Assembly: GCA_963691655.1 (NCBI GenBank)
Contig: OY829326.1
Location: forward strand, 24,354,878 to 24,418,877
DNA from: Toxonevra muliebris
Lineage: Eukaryota > Arthropoda > Insecta > Diptera > Pallopteridae
Length of the DNA: 64,000 bases
Reading direction: 5' to 3'
Part shown: positions 1 to 8,100 of the stretch, piece after piece
How the letters are laid out: each line of letters begins with the position of its first letter
Position numbering within the stretch: the first letter of the stretch is position 1
Translations under genes and position numbers: made by a program
The notes under the pieces: generated by a model
Databases searched by the model: none
Seen by the model: only the letters and a program-made list of their open reading frames with translations
Told to the model about the DNA's origin: nothing

Positions 1-1416
1 AAATATACGACATTCGATTTTACTCAAACTTGCACTTTTACCCTGGTTTGCCCCTTGAGTAAAATATTTGATACTCTGTTACTCTGAGTAAGAGAGAAAA
101 TTAGTGTTGCCTACTTCTTGATTAGTAAAAAAAAAAAAAAACAATTTGTTGCTGGCGCATTCACGCGGGAAAAATTGGTTAAAATAAAGAAAGCTGTCAC
201 AATATCAAATGAAAAAATGTTGGGTTTTTGCTCATGTTTTTATTGATAAAAACTTTAGAAAACTATTGCGAATCAATTATATTTTCCCTCACCTTCAACA
301 TACTTAATTTACTACACACTTTTCAATCGAAAAAAAAGTAAGCAAATAATGAAAAATATATTTTTTGACTTTTACTCCAGAGAGCATTTTCGCAGTTTTA
401 GATGCGTTCACGCTCTAAAGTAAAACATTACTTTTTTACTCCGTTACTCAGCACTTTACTCCAAAGGGTGAATAGGGCTTATATTTTAATAAATCTAGAT
501 TCTATTGTTTGCTTATTCGCTATCAATCTTAATTCGCTAGAACCTTGAAAAATCTTGTTGCAGATGCAAACTTTAACCCCAGAGTTAACTCAACGAGGTC
601 GACACTCATAACATTTTTTATATAACTTTTATGTATGGACTTTTACGGCACCTGTGATAATGCAAATCAAAGCTTATAATAGAGCTTTCAGATAAATGTA
701 GGTGTTGATTTCAAATTTTTTCCTTTTTTTTAAATCTTCAGGTAAAAGTGGTAAAAATTTGTTTCTTTGCTCTTTACATTCATCGAACATTTATGCAAAT
801 TAAAGCTCGAAGTGATATTAAAGATTTGTAATAATGCAAATAATTTTGAATAGATAAGATTAATTATGTATTTAATTATATATGCATAAAATTATTTATA
901 CTCAATTACAGCTATAGAACTCTATTTATTCATTTATTTGTAAATAAACTTCGTGATAATTTAGATTACCTAATGATTTTCTCTTTAAAGTTTTAAATTT
1001 AAAGTATGCAAACACTGGAAAGATTAAGATTGTGACGTACAACTAATCGATAATCCCACCACTTCATTCACCAAATTGCACCACCACCACCACCACCATC
1101 ACTGTCGACAACATAAATGCCGCTGTTTTTGTAGTTACCATTGACGACGATAGTCATTAAAGTTATTTAAGACAATTTGGACTGTGTGCATAGATACAAA
1201 TAGTAGACAGACGCCATAGAGAATCATTTGAATTTTATCATTCGTGAAATTAAACAGAACTTGCAGTGAGGAAATAAGTATAAAGAAACGTAGGCGGGCA
1301 TAGTGGGAGGGGCACGCTATTTACAGCAGGTGTAATTACGTTGAAAAGTAATGTGGAATTTATACGCTTAAACATTTTTTTCAACTTTCTACTAGTACCC
1401 CCCCAACTGCCCCCAT
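1..1416. other. Left flank, non-coding
   Basis: I see no coding sequence here. The stretch is AT-rich, with an A-run at 128-141 and a short CAC/CCA triplet repeat at about 1078-1102. The first ~480 bases may be a small inverted-repeat element, described separately. The function is not known. Confidence 0.5.
40..480. mobile_element. Possible MITE with imperfect inverted ends
   Basis: The left end (about 41-75, ccctggtttgccccttgag) and the reverse complement of the right end (about 450-480, gccctattcaccctttgg) are alike but imperfect. Both sides also contain 'ttactc'-type motifs close to the ends. There is no coding capacity. The match is short and imperfect and no target duplication was confirmed, so this is tentative. 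Confidence 0.25.
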
Positions 1417-1616
1417 NNNNNNNNNNNNNNNNNNNNNNNNNNNNNNNNNNNNNNNNNNNNNNNNNNNNNNNNNNNNNNNNNNNNNNNNNNNNNNNNNNNN
1501 NNNNNNNNNNNNNNNNNNNNNNNNNNNNNNNNNNNNNNNNNNNNNNNNNNNNNNNNNNNNNNNNNNNNNNNNNNNNNNNNNNNNNNNNNNNNNNNNNNNN
1601 NNNNNNNNNNNNNNNN
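1417..1616. other. Assembly gap (200 N)
   Basis: Exactly 200 consecutive N bases, which looks like a fixed-size scaffold-gap placeholder. Only 82 bases separate it from the left end of the Polinton, so the true left flank of the element may be missing or wrongly joined. Apparent reading frames crossing it are artefacts. Confidence 0.98.
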
Positions 1617-1698
1617 CCGAACTAGGATGGGTAGTGTTCGGCCCAACAACAAAGTCACTGTCGACGTCGCCATCATGTCTTTTCGTTAATAAAGCATC

Positions 1699-2332
1699 AG
1701 TAGTAGGGATATGTATGTTCTGGCACAAGGGGAATGGGGAATGGGGAATGGGGAATGGGGAATGAGGAATGGGGAATGGGGCTTGTGCCAGAACATACAT
1801 ATACAGTAGTAGGGATATGTATGTTCTGGCACAAGGGGAATGGGGAATGGGGAATGGGGCTTGTGCCAGAACATACATATACAGTAGTAGGGATATGTAT
1901 GTTCTGGCACAAGGGGAATGGGGAATGGGGAATGAGGAATGGGGAATGGGGAATGGGGAATGGGGCTTGTGCCAGAACATACATATACAGTAGTAGGGAT
2001 ATGTATGTTCTGGCACAAGGGGAATGGGGAATGGGGAATGGGGAATGGGGAATGAGGAATGGGGAATGGGGCTTGTGCCAGAACATACATATACAGTAGT
2101 AGGGATATGTATGTTCTGGCACAAGGGGAATGGGGAATGGGGAATGGGGAATGAGGAATGGGGAATGGGGCTTGTGCCAGAACATACATATACAGTAGTA
2201 GGGATATGTATGTTCTGGCACAAGGGGAATGGGGAATGGGGAATGGGGAATGAGGAATGGGGAATGGGGCTTGTGCCAGAACATACATATACAGTAGTAG
2301 GGATATGTATGTTCTGGCACAAGGGGAATGGG
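1699..2332 (+). repeat. Left terminal palindrome and GGGGAAT array
   Basis: Six full 54-bp palindromes (starts 1782, 1860, 1966, 2072, 2171, 2270) alternate with tandem GGGGAAT/GAGGAAT heptamers. Each palindrome has a 21-bp stem starting cttgtgccagaacatacata around an asymmetric 12-base loop containing cagtagtaggg. The element begins with half a palindrome (1699-1729). A seventh, isolated palindrome lies at 2909-2960. Long reading frames over this array are repeat artefacts, not genes. Confidence 0.92.
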
Positions 2333-2461
2333 AAACCGTTTTTTTAATAAGTAAATATATATATTTTTCACAAAATAATAGACGGGAATTGCAAGAACCA
2401 ATAATAATTTATATGAAACCTTTGAATAAGAACCAGGCAAACAGAAAAAAGAGAAAGCATA

Positions 2462-2850
2462 AATAACAAAAAAATATTTTTTAACCCCGCACATCATTGT
2501 GTTTTTTTTATATCTGAAGTTTGTTTTGTAATACACATATAAGATCCAGACAAACAGAAAAAAGAAAAAGCATAAATAACAAAAAATATATTTTAACTCC
2601 GCACATCATTGTGTTTTTTTTTTTTTTTCGTTTTGATATTTGAAGTTTGTTTTGTGATACACATAGGATAGGATACATATTAGCTGCAGAACAAATTATC
2701 AGAACAGGAAAAAGAACTGTATTCTCATTCCCCATTAGCATCATATAGAAACAATATACAAAAAATATATTTCAACTCCGCACATCATTGTGTTTTTTTT
2801 CGATATTTGAAGTTTGTTTTGTGATACACATAGGATAGGATAGGATAGCT
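2462..2850 (+). repeat. Direct repeats inside the left TIR
   Basis: Three imperfect copies of an AT-rich unit: an AAAAATATATTTTAA-like stretch, then cgcacatcattgtg, a T-run, and a gaagtttgttttgt-like segment. The copies lie at about 2462-2545, 2577-2668 and 2758-2831. The right TIR has the same set at about 17041-17430, so the repetition predates the present copy. No coding capacity is seen. Confidence 0.75.
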
Positions 2851-3247
2851 GATATGCTACAAAACGAATTTCCAGAACAGAACTGTATTCTCATTCCCCT
2901 AATCCCATTTGTGCCAGAACATACATATACAGTAGTAGGGATATGTATGTTCTGGCACAATGGGGAATGGGGAATGGCTTTTTTTACGCCACCAGGCAAG
3001 CAGGAAAAGTAGAAAGCATAAATGGAATACAATTTTGCTTTATTTTTCCCTCCCTTTCCTTACATACATACATACATACACACTCATTAAAAAGACCTAG
3101 TGTTTTTTCTCACGATCATTGTTTACATTTGGCACAGTGAATTGAGAGGAGTCAAGTGCATATCAGCCGCAAAATCAAATTATCACATACTGTGATTTGT
3201 AAATATTGCCTTTAAATGATACAGTCATACATTATGAAAAATTTCAT

Positions 3248-3560
3248 GTTTAAACATGTTCAATAAGTTGAAAAGCACCAAGCGAACAGGAAAAAGGACT
3301 GCATTCTCATTTTTAACTATTCTTTCTTGCATAACAGTGGGAAAAAAATCTTGCATAACAGTTTTGTTTGTTATCACATACTCTGATTTGTATATATTGC
3401 CTTTAATTAATCGATTTCAATTCTCCACGATCATTGTTTACATTTTGTTGAATGTGATACACACACTCAATGTTCAATAAGTTGAAAAGCACCAAGCGAA
3501 CAGGAAAAAGGACTGCATTCTCATTTTTAACTATTCTTTCTTGCATTGTGGGAAAAAAAT
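3248..3560 (+). repeat. Duplication private to the left TIR
   Basis: A segment beginning at gttcaataagttgaaaagca occurs at 3256 and again at 3473, each copy running about 75 bases into attctttcttgcat. The right TIR has only one copy (about 16551-16640). The duplication therefore arose after the two repeats were last made identical, or the left end was assembled from another copy. Confidence 0.85.
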
Positions 3561-3947
3561 CTCACAATTGTTTACAATAAACTTCCCTTAGTCGATTAAT
3601 TAACTTCTCCACGATCATTGTTTACATTATTGTGCTTGTGGTCTTATGTGTGGGCAGAAGTGCAGTATCACTCTAAGTATTCATTATGCTTATTTACGCT
3701 TATTGTAAGTATGTATTTATTTGTATGTTTATACGTATGTATGTTTGTATGTACGTTTATACGTATTGGCAAAAGTGGAGTCTCTTGCATTATGTATGTA
3801 TGTAAGTTTGTGTAGATTGATAATATGTATGTATATATAACAATATAAAATTTTATGTGACAGATACTATCTAACAGTGCTAAAAGACGATACTTATTTT
3901 TAAAATTTACGCGCAACGCGAGTTTGTTTAAAGTAATAAAGTTAAAA

Positions 3948-4187
3948 ATGGATAGCAATAAAATAAAAGAATTTTTAATAGAATTTGATTTTATTATTTT
4001 GGATGAGCATAGAACACACTTGTTACATTTGCAAGCAGAGCTAGAGGAGAAGGAGTTTGAAAAATCATTTCTTTTAAGTCCTGATGATCACCTTCGAACT
4101 TGCCATGGTCTGACAAAAATGCAACAGAAGGACCAGATACATGTAAATGCCAAATGTTTGGAAATAGAAATGCTGAAAAACTTATGA
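3948..4187 (+). CDS. Small hypothetical Polinton protein (79 aa)
   Basis: An open frame from ATG 3948 (context aaaaATGG) to TGA 4185-4187, immediately inside the left TIR. The frame is open back to 3924, but only through a TTG codon, so I take the ATG. The product is acidic at the start and then mixed-charge and helical, with a DDHLRTCHGLTKMQQKDQ-like segment and a leucine-rich C-terminus. There is no signal peptide or membrane segment and I do not recognise the family. A polyadenylation signal (AATAAA, about 4242-4247) follows. Transcription would start in the TIR. The next gene (4316-4648) converges from the other strand. Confidence 0.55.
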   Translation: MDSNKIKEFLIEFDFIILDEHRTHLLHLQAELEEKEFEKSFLLSPDDHLRTCHGLTKMQQKDQIHVNAKCLEIEMLKNL

Positions 4188-4315
4188 AATTGTACTATAG
4201 GCTAACCACTAATTTTCCACCTTGCTGTAATATATGAATTAAATAAATAAAGAAAAGATACTTGTTTGGGTTAATTTAAATTGGTTTTTTTATTTTATTC
4301 AAAGGAAAAATATAT
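4188..4315. terminator. Convergent 3' ends with opposed poly(A) signals
   Basis: The gap between two converging genes holds AATAAA on the plus strand (about 4242-4247, with AAATAAATAAAG context) and TTTATT, which is AATAAA on the minus strand (about 4289-4294). This fits separate cleavage and polyadenylation of the left-most rightward gene and the OB-like leftward gene. Confidence 0.55.
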
Positions 4316-4648
4316 TTAACAATAATAAAAAGGCTGTTTACGTTGACATGAAATATCTCCTGCGATGCAAATTTCGAAGTTATAGGTTTTGCCACCATTT
4401 GTTGATGTTTTAATTAATTCAAAGCCACCTTCATTAACCGCCGTTAAAGTTGTGTCCAAAACTTCAACGTATCGTTCAGGAAGAATCACACGAAATTCTG
4501 CTAACTCCATCTCTAGTCTCATTCCGTATGGTGTAGTTTTACGTACGACGATAATCACTGAATATGGTTTATTTTCATCCATATCTTTAACAGACAGCAG
4601 CTGCTTCTTATTTTTACAATTGAAATCATTAATTGCGGCTGTCGTCAT
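4316..4648 (-). CDS. Small conserved Polinton protein, possibly OB-fold
   Basis: A 110-residue protein from ATG 4648. The frame continues upstream to 4681 only from a TTG. It has a beta-rich pattern: a K-rich start, 'SVIIVVRKTTPYGMRLEMEL', then 'FRVILPERYVEVL', and later 'YNFEICIAG'. A strand, then 'YG', then a strand, then 'xxxLPxR' resembles small proteins I associate with insect Polintons. An OB-type fold, possibly single-stranded-DNA binding, would suit protein-primed replication, but that is inference from strand pattern only. No catalytic motif is seen. It ends close to the convergent gene at 3948-4187. Confidence 0.6.
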   Translation of the reverse strand: MTTAAINDFNCKNKKQLLSVKDMDENKPYSVIIVVRKTTPYGMRLEMELAEFRVILPERYVEVLDTTLTAVNEGGFELIKTSTNGGKTYNFEICIAGDISCQRKQPFYYC

Positions 4649-4889
4649 TTTAATTTTAGTTCGCTGTACTATGCTTGTCAAAAACTGATCGTTTAACTTA
4701 TTTGCAAAGACCTTTTATACAAAATCTTACAATGAAAATATTTTACTAAGATAAATATAAAAAAGAAATCGGAATTATTTTATATTCATCCTTTTCTAAC
4801 GCATGCACATATATTTTCTTTTTCATCTGCCTTATGTGTTATATTTAAGGGGTAATTTTTTAGTATATATAAATATGTATATTAGTAGT
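4649..4889. promoter_or_regulatory. Intergenic AT-rich region upstream of the OB-like gene
   Basis: About 240 bases between the integrase stop and the start of the next leftward gene. They are AT-rich with TATA-like tracts (tatatataaatatg, about 4863-4876). Likely promoter for the 4316-4648 gene and 3' region of the integrase transcript; no motif proves this. Confidence 0.35.
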
Positions 4890-5807
4890 TCAGAGAATTT
4901 CGTTTTTATTTATCCATGAATTATGTTCTTTTGTGAATCCTAACCATTTCACAAAGACCTTATCACCTTTACATTTCAACACTTTTTCAACGAGATACAA
5001 GCTAGGATATTTTGTTTTCATTAATTCCATTTCATAAAATCCTCCTTTTATTACATTTCCTTGATAATCTTCTAATATGTATGTAGTAGGATTTGTTACT
5101 TGTATTATTTTAATTTTAAAAATTTCAGTGGTCCAATTAGGTGTGTACCCCTTTTCAAATAAATGTTTATATTTACTAATTCGCACATAATCACCAACAC
5201 CGAATTTAGGTATGTGAAATTTCTTCAAGTTGCTATACACAGTGTTTAACAATAAATTTTCATTTGAAGAATTTACATAAGAAGGTGCCATTTTTATGGT
5301 TCGGTGACGTTTATTATTATAATTATTTATTAAAAACTTATAAATATTTAGCCATTGATATGTACCATTAAAACTAAACTCTTTCCACATCATTCCTTTT
5401 AACGTTCTATTGAATCGTTCGACGATTGAAGCTTTTAATATGCTGTATGTTGAGTAGTGATTTACGTTTTGACTTTTCATTAAGTTTTGAAAATGTTTAT
5501 TAAAGAATTCCTTTCCATCATCAGTCTGCAAATTATTTGGTTTTCGTCCCGAATCAAATATTCCTTTCATTGCTGTTGTCACATCTAAGGCATTTTTTGA
5601 TTTTAGGGCTACACCCCATGCAAATTTTGAAAAAGTATCAATAACAGTTAAAAGATACCGATGACCTTTATTATATGTTGAAAAATTCCCCATTTCAACC
5701 AAATCTGCTTGCCATAAGTCATCTATTCCTTTTATAATCACCCTACGACGCTTAAAATTTTTACGAGCTTGTTTGTGTAACTCTTCGACTAATTGTCTTT
5801 TACTCAT
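4890..5807 (-). CDS. INT: Polinton integrase with C-terminal chromodomain
   Basis: A 305-residue retroviral-type (rve) integrase that would join the element's ends to chromosomal DNA in the nucleus. The catalytic triad is visible: D35 (in WQADLVEM), D96 (in LQTDDGKEF) and E130 (in ASIVERFNRTLK), about 34 residues between the last two. An SH3-like C-terminal region follows (about 205-265). The last ~36 residues (YLVEKVLKCKGDKVFVKWLG and onward) form a chromodomain, which in related integrases targets methylated histone tails and so biases insertion towards heterochromatin (known of the family). The start is ATG 5807, four bases after the fibre-like ORF's stop, consistent with a compact leftward cluster. 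No stop or frameshift is visible, so the protein looks intact. Confidence 0.95.
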   Translation of the reverse strand: MSKRQLVEELHKQARKNFKRRRVIIKGIDDLWQADLVEMGNFSTYNKGHRYLLTVIDTFSKFAWGVALKSKNALDVTTAMKGIFDSGRKPNNLQTDDGKEFFNKHFQNLMKSQNVNHYSTYSILKASIVERFNRTLKGMMWKEFSFNGTYQWLNIYKFLINNYNNKRHRTIKMAPSYVNSSNENLLLNTVYSNLKKFHIPKFGVGDYVRISKYKHLFEKGYTPNWTTEIFKIKIIQVTNPTTYILEDYQGNVIKGGFYEMELMKTKYPSLYLVEKVLKCKGDKVFVKWLGFTKEHNSWINKNEIL

Positions 5808-5811
5808 GATA

Positions 5812-6243
5812 TTAAAATTTTATTGTTGGAATCGTTGCGGGAACCTTTGTGACTGTCGACATGTGACTAAACATATAATCTTCTAGGTCTGTTATCTTGT
5901 TATCGACATCATTTATATGGGATAGTAGTTTTTTATCAATAAATTCTTCAAGGGTTCTTTTTAATTCAATGTTGTCATATCTAATACGTTGTAGTACTTC
6001 AATTCTTAAATTGTTAATATTTTGATTTAAATTTTGCGAACATAAATTAACTTGATCGTTAACAAATTTTTTCGTTGTAGCATCGTGTTCTTTTAACGGC
6101 TCTCCTAAATTCTGAATGCATTTTAATTTTAAATCAAAATTATCATCTTCAGTCAAGTTGAAGCCATAACCACGGGGCCCAACTGGTCCTCGCTGCTTAT
6201 GATTATTCTTGTTAGAAAAACGTCCAAACTTATCTACACTCAT
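5812..6243 (-). CDS. Fibre-like coiled-coil protein
   Basis: A 143-residue protein starting MSVDKFGRFS; an in-frame ATG at 6261 would add six residues. Residues 18-27 (RGPVGPRGYG) form a short collagen-like Gly-Pro patch. Residues 36-60 (FDLKLKCIQNLGEPLKEHDA, then TTKKF) match the 'xLxNLGxPxxxxDAxxKxxV' pattern of trimeric phage tail fibres. Residues 60-125 are a long heptad-rich coiled coil. The C-terminus is short and hydrophobic with proline. The trimeric-fibre role is inference from these patterns. It would suit a spike or fibre on a penton vertex, like the adenovirus fibre. It is packed between the PY protein (38 bases upstream) and integrase (4 bases downstream) and shares their strand. 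Confidence 0.75.
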   Translation of the reverse strand: MSVDKFGRFSNKNNHKQRGPVGPRGYGFNLTEDDNFDLKLKCIQNLGEPLKEHDATTKKFVNDQVNLCSQNLNQNINNLRIEVLQRIRYDNIELKRTLEEFIDKKLLSHINDVDNKITDLEDYMFSHMSTVTKVPATIPTIKF

Positions 6244-6280
6244 CGGGAAAGTGTTATACATCCTCAAAATGTAAATCAAT

Positions 6281-7171
6281 TTATGTTATAATTCCTTCTT
6301 CTTTTAGCTCTTCAATAATAGAAATTATTTCATTATTATGATTATTGTGTCCAGCTTGTTGGGATGATATTAAAAGACGTAACCTATCAACCAATTCATT
6401 GAGATCATTCCAATACACATAGTTTACTCTTTTTTTACTTAATTCCATTAAACCGCTTCCCTTAGGATATTCCGTGGGTTTTTCATTTATTAGATTTTTA
6501 ATAATATTTTGATACTTAGATGATCGCGTGCCTCTATTTTGTTCTTGTTTATTATAATTTCGCTTATGCGCATTTGTATCGAATAAAATTTTTTTATAAA
6601 TATCTAAATCATCATCAGCATATTCTTGGGGTGCTTTGTAAAATATTAGTTGATATAATCCTGGCGTTAGATACCATTTCTTATTATTTATACGAATTTC
6701 ATCATCATTTAAAATGAATGAAGCATTTCCAATTCTCCATATACCATCACTGTCCTTATGTGGCCCATACACTACGTCTAACTCATTTTTCTGTGCTAAT
6801 TGACTTAAATCATGTAGACGCACGCCAGAAGGAAAAGTTTGATGGCTTTGATTTAATTTTGTAGTTTCATCAAGACTATATGTTTGATTTGGTGTTGCAA
6901 AAGTATCGTCAAAAAGTTTAGGGTTTTTCAATGGTGTACTTGTTGCCTTCAACTTCTTATAATTAATCTCGTCATTAAAAACTGTTTCGTCTGGTTTAAT
7001 ATTAATATTTTTGGATGACGCATCAACAAATTCTTTCAATGGTTTTGTTATTGGCTTAAAAGTAGTTTGAAAGAATGCTTCTGCATTAGATTCGCCAATT
7101 TTGAGGGCTTTGTGTTTTTGACGTATTACATTCCTAGTTTTTATAATGTCTCTAAGTACTTTTTCATCCAT
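6281..7171 (-). CDS. PY: PY-type conserved Polinton protein
   Basis: A 296-residue protein from ATG 7169-7171. Residues 1-30 are basic and helical. Residues 35-125 are variable, polar and probably disordered. Residues 133-230 are the conserved core: VVYGPHKDSDGIWRIGNASF, then ILNDDEIRINN, YLTPGLYQLIF, TNAHKRNY and a lysine-rich 'KYQNIIKNL' end. I recognise this core as a domain of unknown function recurring in arthropod Polintons (I believe DUF8207 in Pfam, to be confirmed). Its function is not established; virion or DNA-binding roles are guesses. It heads the leftward cluster with the fibre-like gene and integrase. Its upstream region carries a 20-bp tandem repeat. Confidence 0.8.
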   Translation of the reverse strand: MDEKVLRDIIKTRNVIRQKHKALKIGESNAEAFFQTTFKPITKPLKEFVDASSKNINIKPDETVFNDEINYKKLKATSTPLKNPKLFDDTFATPNQTYSLDETTKLNQSHQTFPSGVRLHDLSQLAQKNELDVVYGPHKDSDGIWRIGNASFILNDDEIRINNKKWYLTPGLYQLIFYKAPQEYADDDLDIYKKILFDTNAHKRNYNKQEQNRGTRSSKYQNIIKNLINEKPTEYPKGSGLMELSKKRVNYVYWNDLNELVDRLRLLISSQQAGHNNHNNEIISIIEELKEEGIIT

Positions 7172-7262
7172 TTTAACAGGTCTCTCTTAAAGTTTAACAG
7201 CTTTCTAAAAAGTTCAACAGCTCTCTAAAAAGTTTAACAGCTCCCAAAACAGGTTTAACAAA
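7171..7262 (-). repeat. 20-bp tandem repeat upstream of the PY gene
   Basis: Three near-identical 20-bp units (gtttaacagctttctaaaaa type) at 7192-7251, with partial copies on both sides. They lie in the putative 5' region of the PY/fibre/integrase cluster and downstream of the ATPase stop. Each unit carries TTTAACAG, which could act as a repeated protein-binding site. That is inference. Confidence 0.7.
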
Positions 7263-7356
7263 TATCAAAAACAGTTTTTAACAGATCAGATATTAATTAC
7301 AGCATTCGAATAGGTTATAATAAGAACTGATTAAATATATGATGTTGTCAAATGTT

Positions 7357-8043
7357 TTATAGTTGAATGAAAATATCAAATCCCTTTCTATATCGTGATG
7401 TATCAATAGAATCATCCTTGCTTATTACCAAAAAACCGTATTTCTCCTTCCAGCATTCAGCGCATATTTCGCGAAACTTTTCATAAGACATATCTGTAGT
7501 TACGTGATCACTATAAATATGTTTCATATTCATATCATCTTGTTTAAATATAATAATAAAGTTAGCATTATCTCGAATCAAATGTTTTGGTACATGTGTG
7601 TAAGTTTGACATAAATAAAAACTATCAATATCTTTATGTCGTCCCATGCAAAAGTATGAACGTATGTTATTTTGTTTCTCACAAGCTACATCATCAAATA
7701 TCATAATGGAGTTGCGTTTGGCATTTTCTGGTGGAAATACATCAGTATTTTGAGAAAATGTGTGATATCCTATTCCTTTAATGGAAGATATCAATTGTTT
7801 CAGATATTCATATTTTGGTTGATATAAAGATTTCGAGAATATATATATATTTTCAAATTTGAGTCCATTAGGGCTTTCTATTAAACTTAGCATAACATTC
7901 GTCTTTCCACAATTTGATGGTCCCACAATAAGTGATCTTATATTATTTGGTAGTAATGAACTATGTTTCACAACCCTGGAATTTTCTGTAGAATGATCGA
8001 CATTTCTCACTTTTATCGTCTGATTTTGTTTAATTAACCGCAT
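7357..8043 (-). CDS. ATP: FtsK/HerA-type DNA packaging ATPase
   Basis: A 228-residue P-loop ATPase of the A32/FtsK-HerA group that would pump element DNA into a preformed capsid. The Walker A motif is GPSNCGKT (41-48). The Walker B motif is SIMIFDD (112-118). A polar sensor-like Q146 follows in YLCQTYTH. This small size and motif layout are typical of Polinton and virophage packaging ATPases. The start is ATG 8043. No interruption is seen. It diverges from the PLA2-domain gene across only 57 bases, implying a shared bidirectional promoter. The stop lies 185 bases before the PY gene start. Confidence 0.93.
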   Translation of the reverse strand: MRLIKQNQTIKVRNVDHSTENSRVVKHSSLLPNNIRSLIVGPSNCGKTNVMLSLIESPNGLKFENIYIFSKSLYQPKYEYLKQLISSIKGIGYHTFSQNTDVFPPENAKRNSIMIFDDVACEKQNNIRSYFCMGRHKDIDSFYLCQTYTHVPKHLIRDNANFIIIFKQDDMNMKHIYSDHVTTDMSYEKFREICAECWKEKYGFLVISKDDSIDTSRYRKGFDIFIQL

Positions 8044-8100
8044 TATTGATATATATCAGGAACTTGTATTGCGTTATCTTCATTTATTGAGTGTACTTTA
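8044..8100. promoter_or_regulatory. Short divergent promoter region
   Basis: Only 57 bases separate the start codons of the leftward ATPase and the rightward PLA2-domain gene. They contain a TATA-like gatatatatcag. Both transcription units probably start here or inside the opposite coding region; no initiator was proved. Confidence 0.45.

Larger units (their letters stand above)
1699..3925 (+). repeat. Polinton left terminal inverted repeat
   Basis: This is the reverse complement of 16147-17843, ending internally at the shared motif gcgcaacgcgagttt. It is about 530 bases longer than the right copy. The extra length comes from four more full terminal palindromes with their spacers and from a duplication at 3248-3560. 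It contains simple CATA repeats (about 3059-3082) and short direct repeats. The inner end lies just upstream of the small gene at 3948, so the repeat may carry promoter sequence for that gene on one side and for the polymerase gene on the other. Confidence 0.93.

Noticed and set aside
1699..2332. CRISPR array
   Set aside because: The repeats are palindromic, but spacers are themselves heptamer repeats and the context is a eukaryotic transposon terminus.
1381..2536. Long reading frames rich in IPHSPFP and CARTYISLLLYMYVLAQ-like repeats
   Set aside because: They read through the palindrome/GGGGAAT array and the N gap in every frame; the repeat length explains the openness. Not genes.
3618..3815. 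Frame MFTLLCLWSYVWAEVQ and its copy at 16253-16480
   Set aside because: Lies in the TIR over TATG-type repeats; low complexity and divergent between copies in stop position.
4890..5807. Retroviral or Ty3/Gypsy integrase
   Set aside because: No LTR, gag or reverse transcriptase nearby; gene order and chromodomain fit Polinton.
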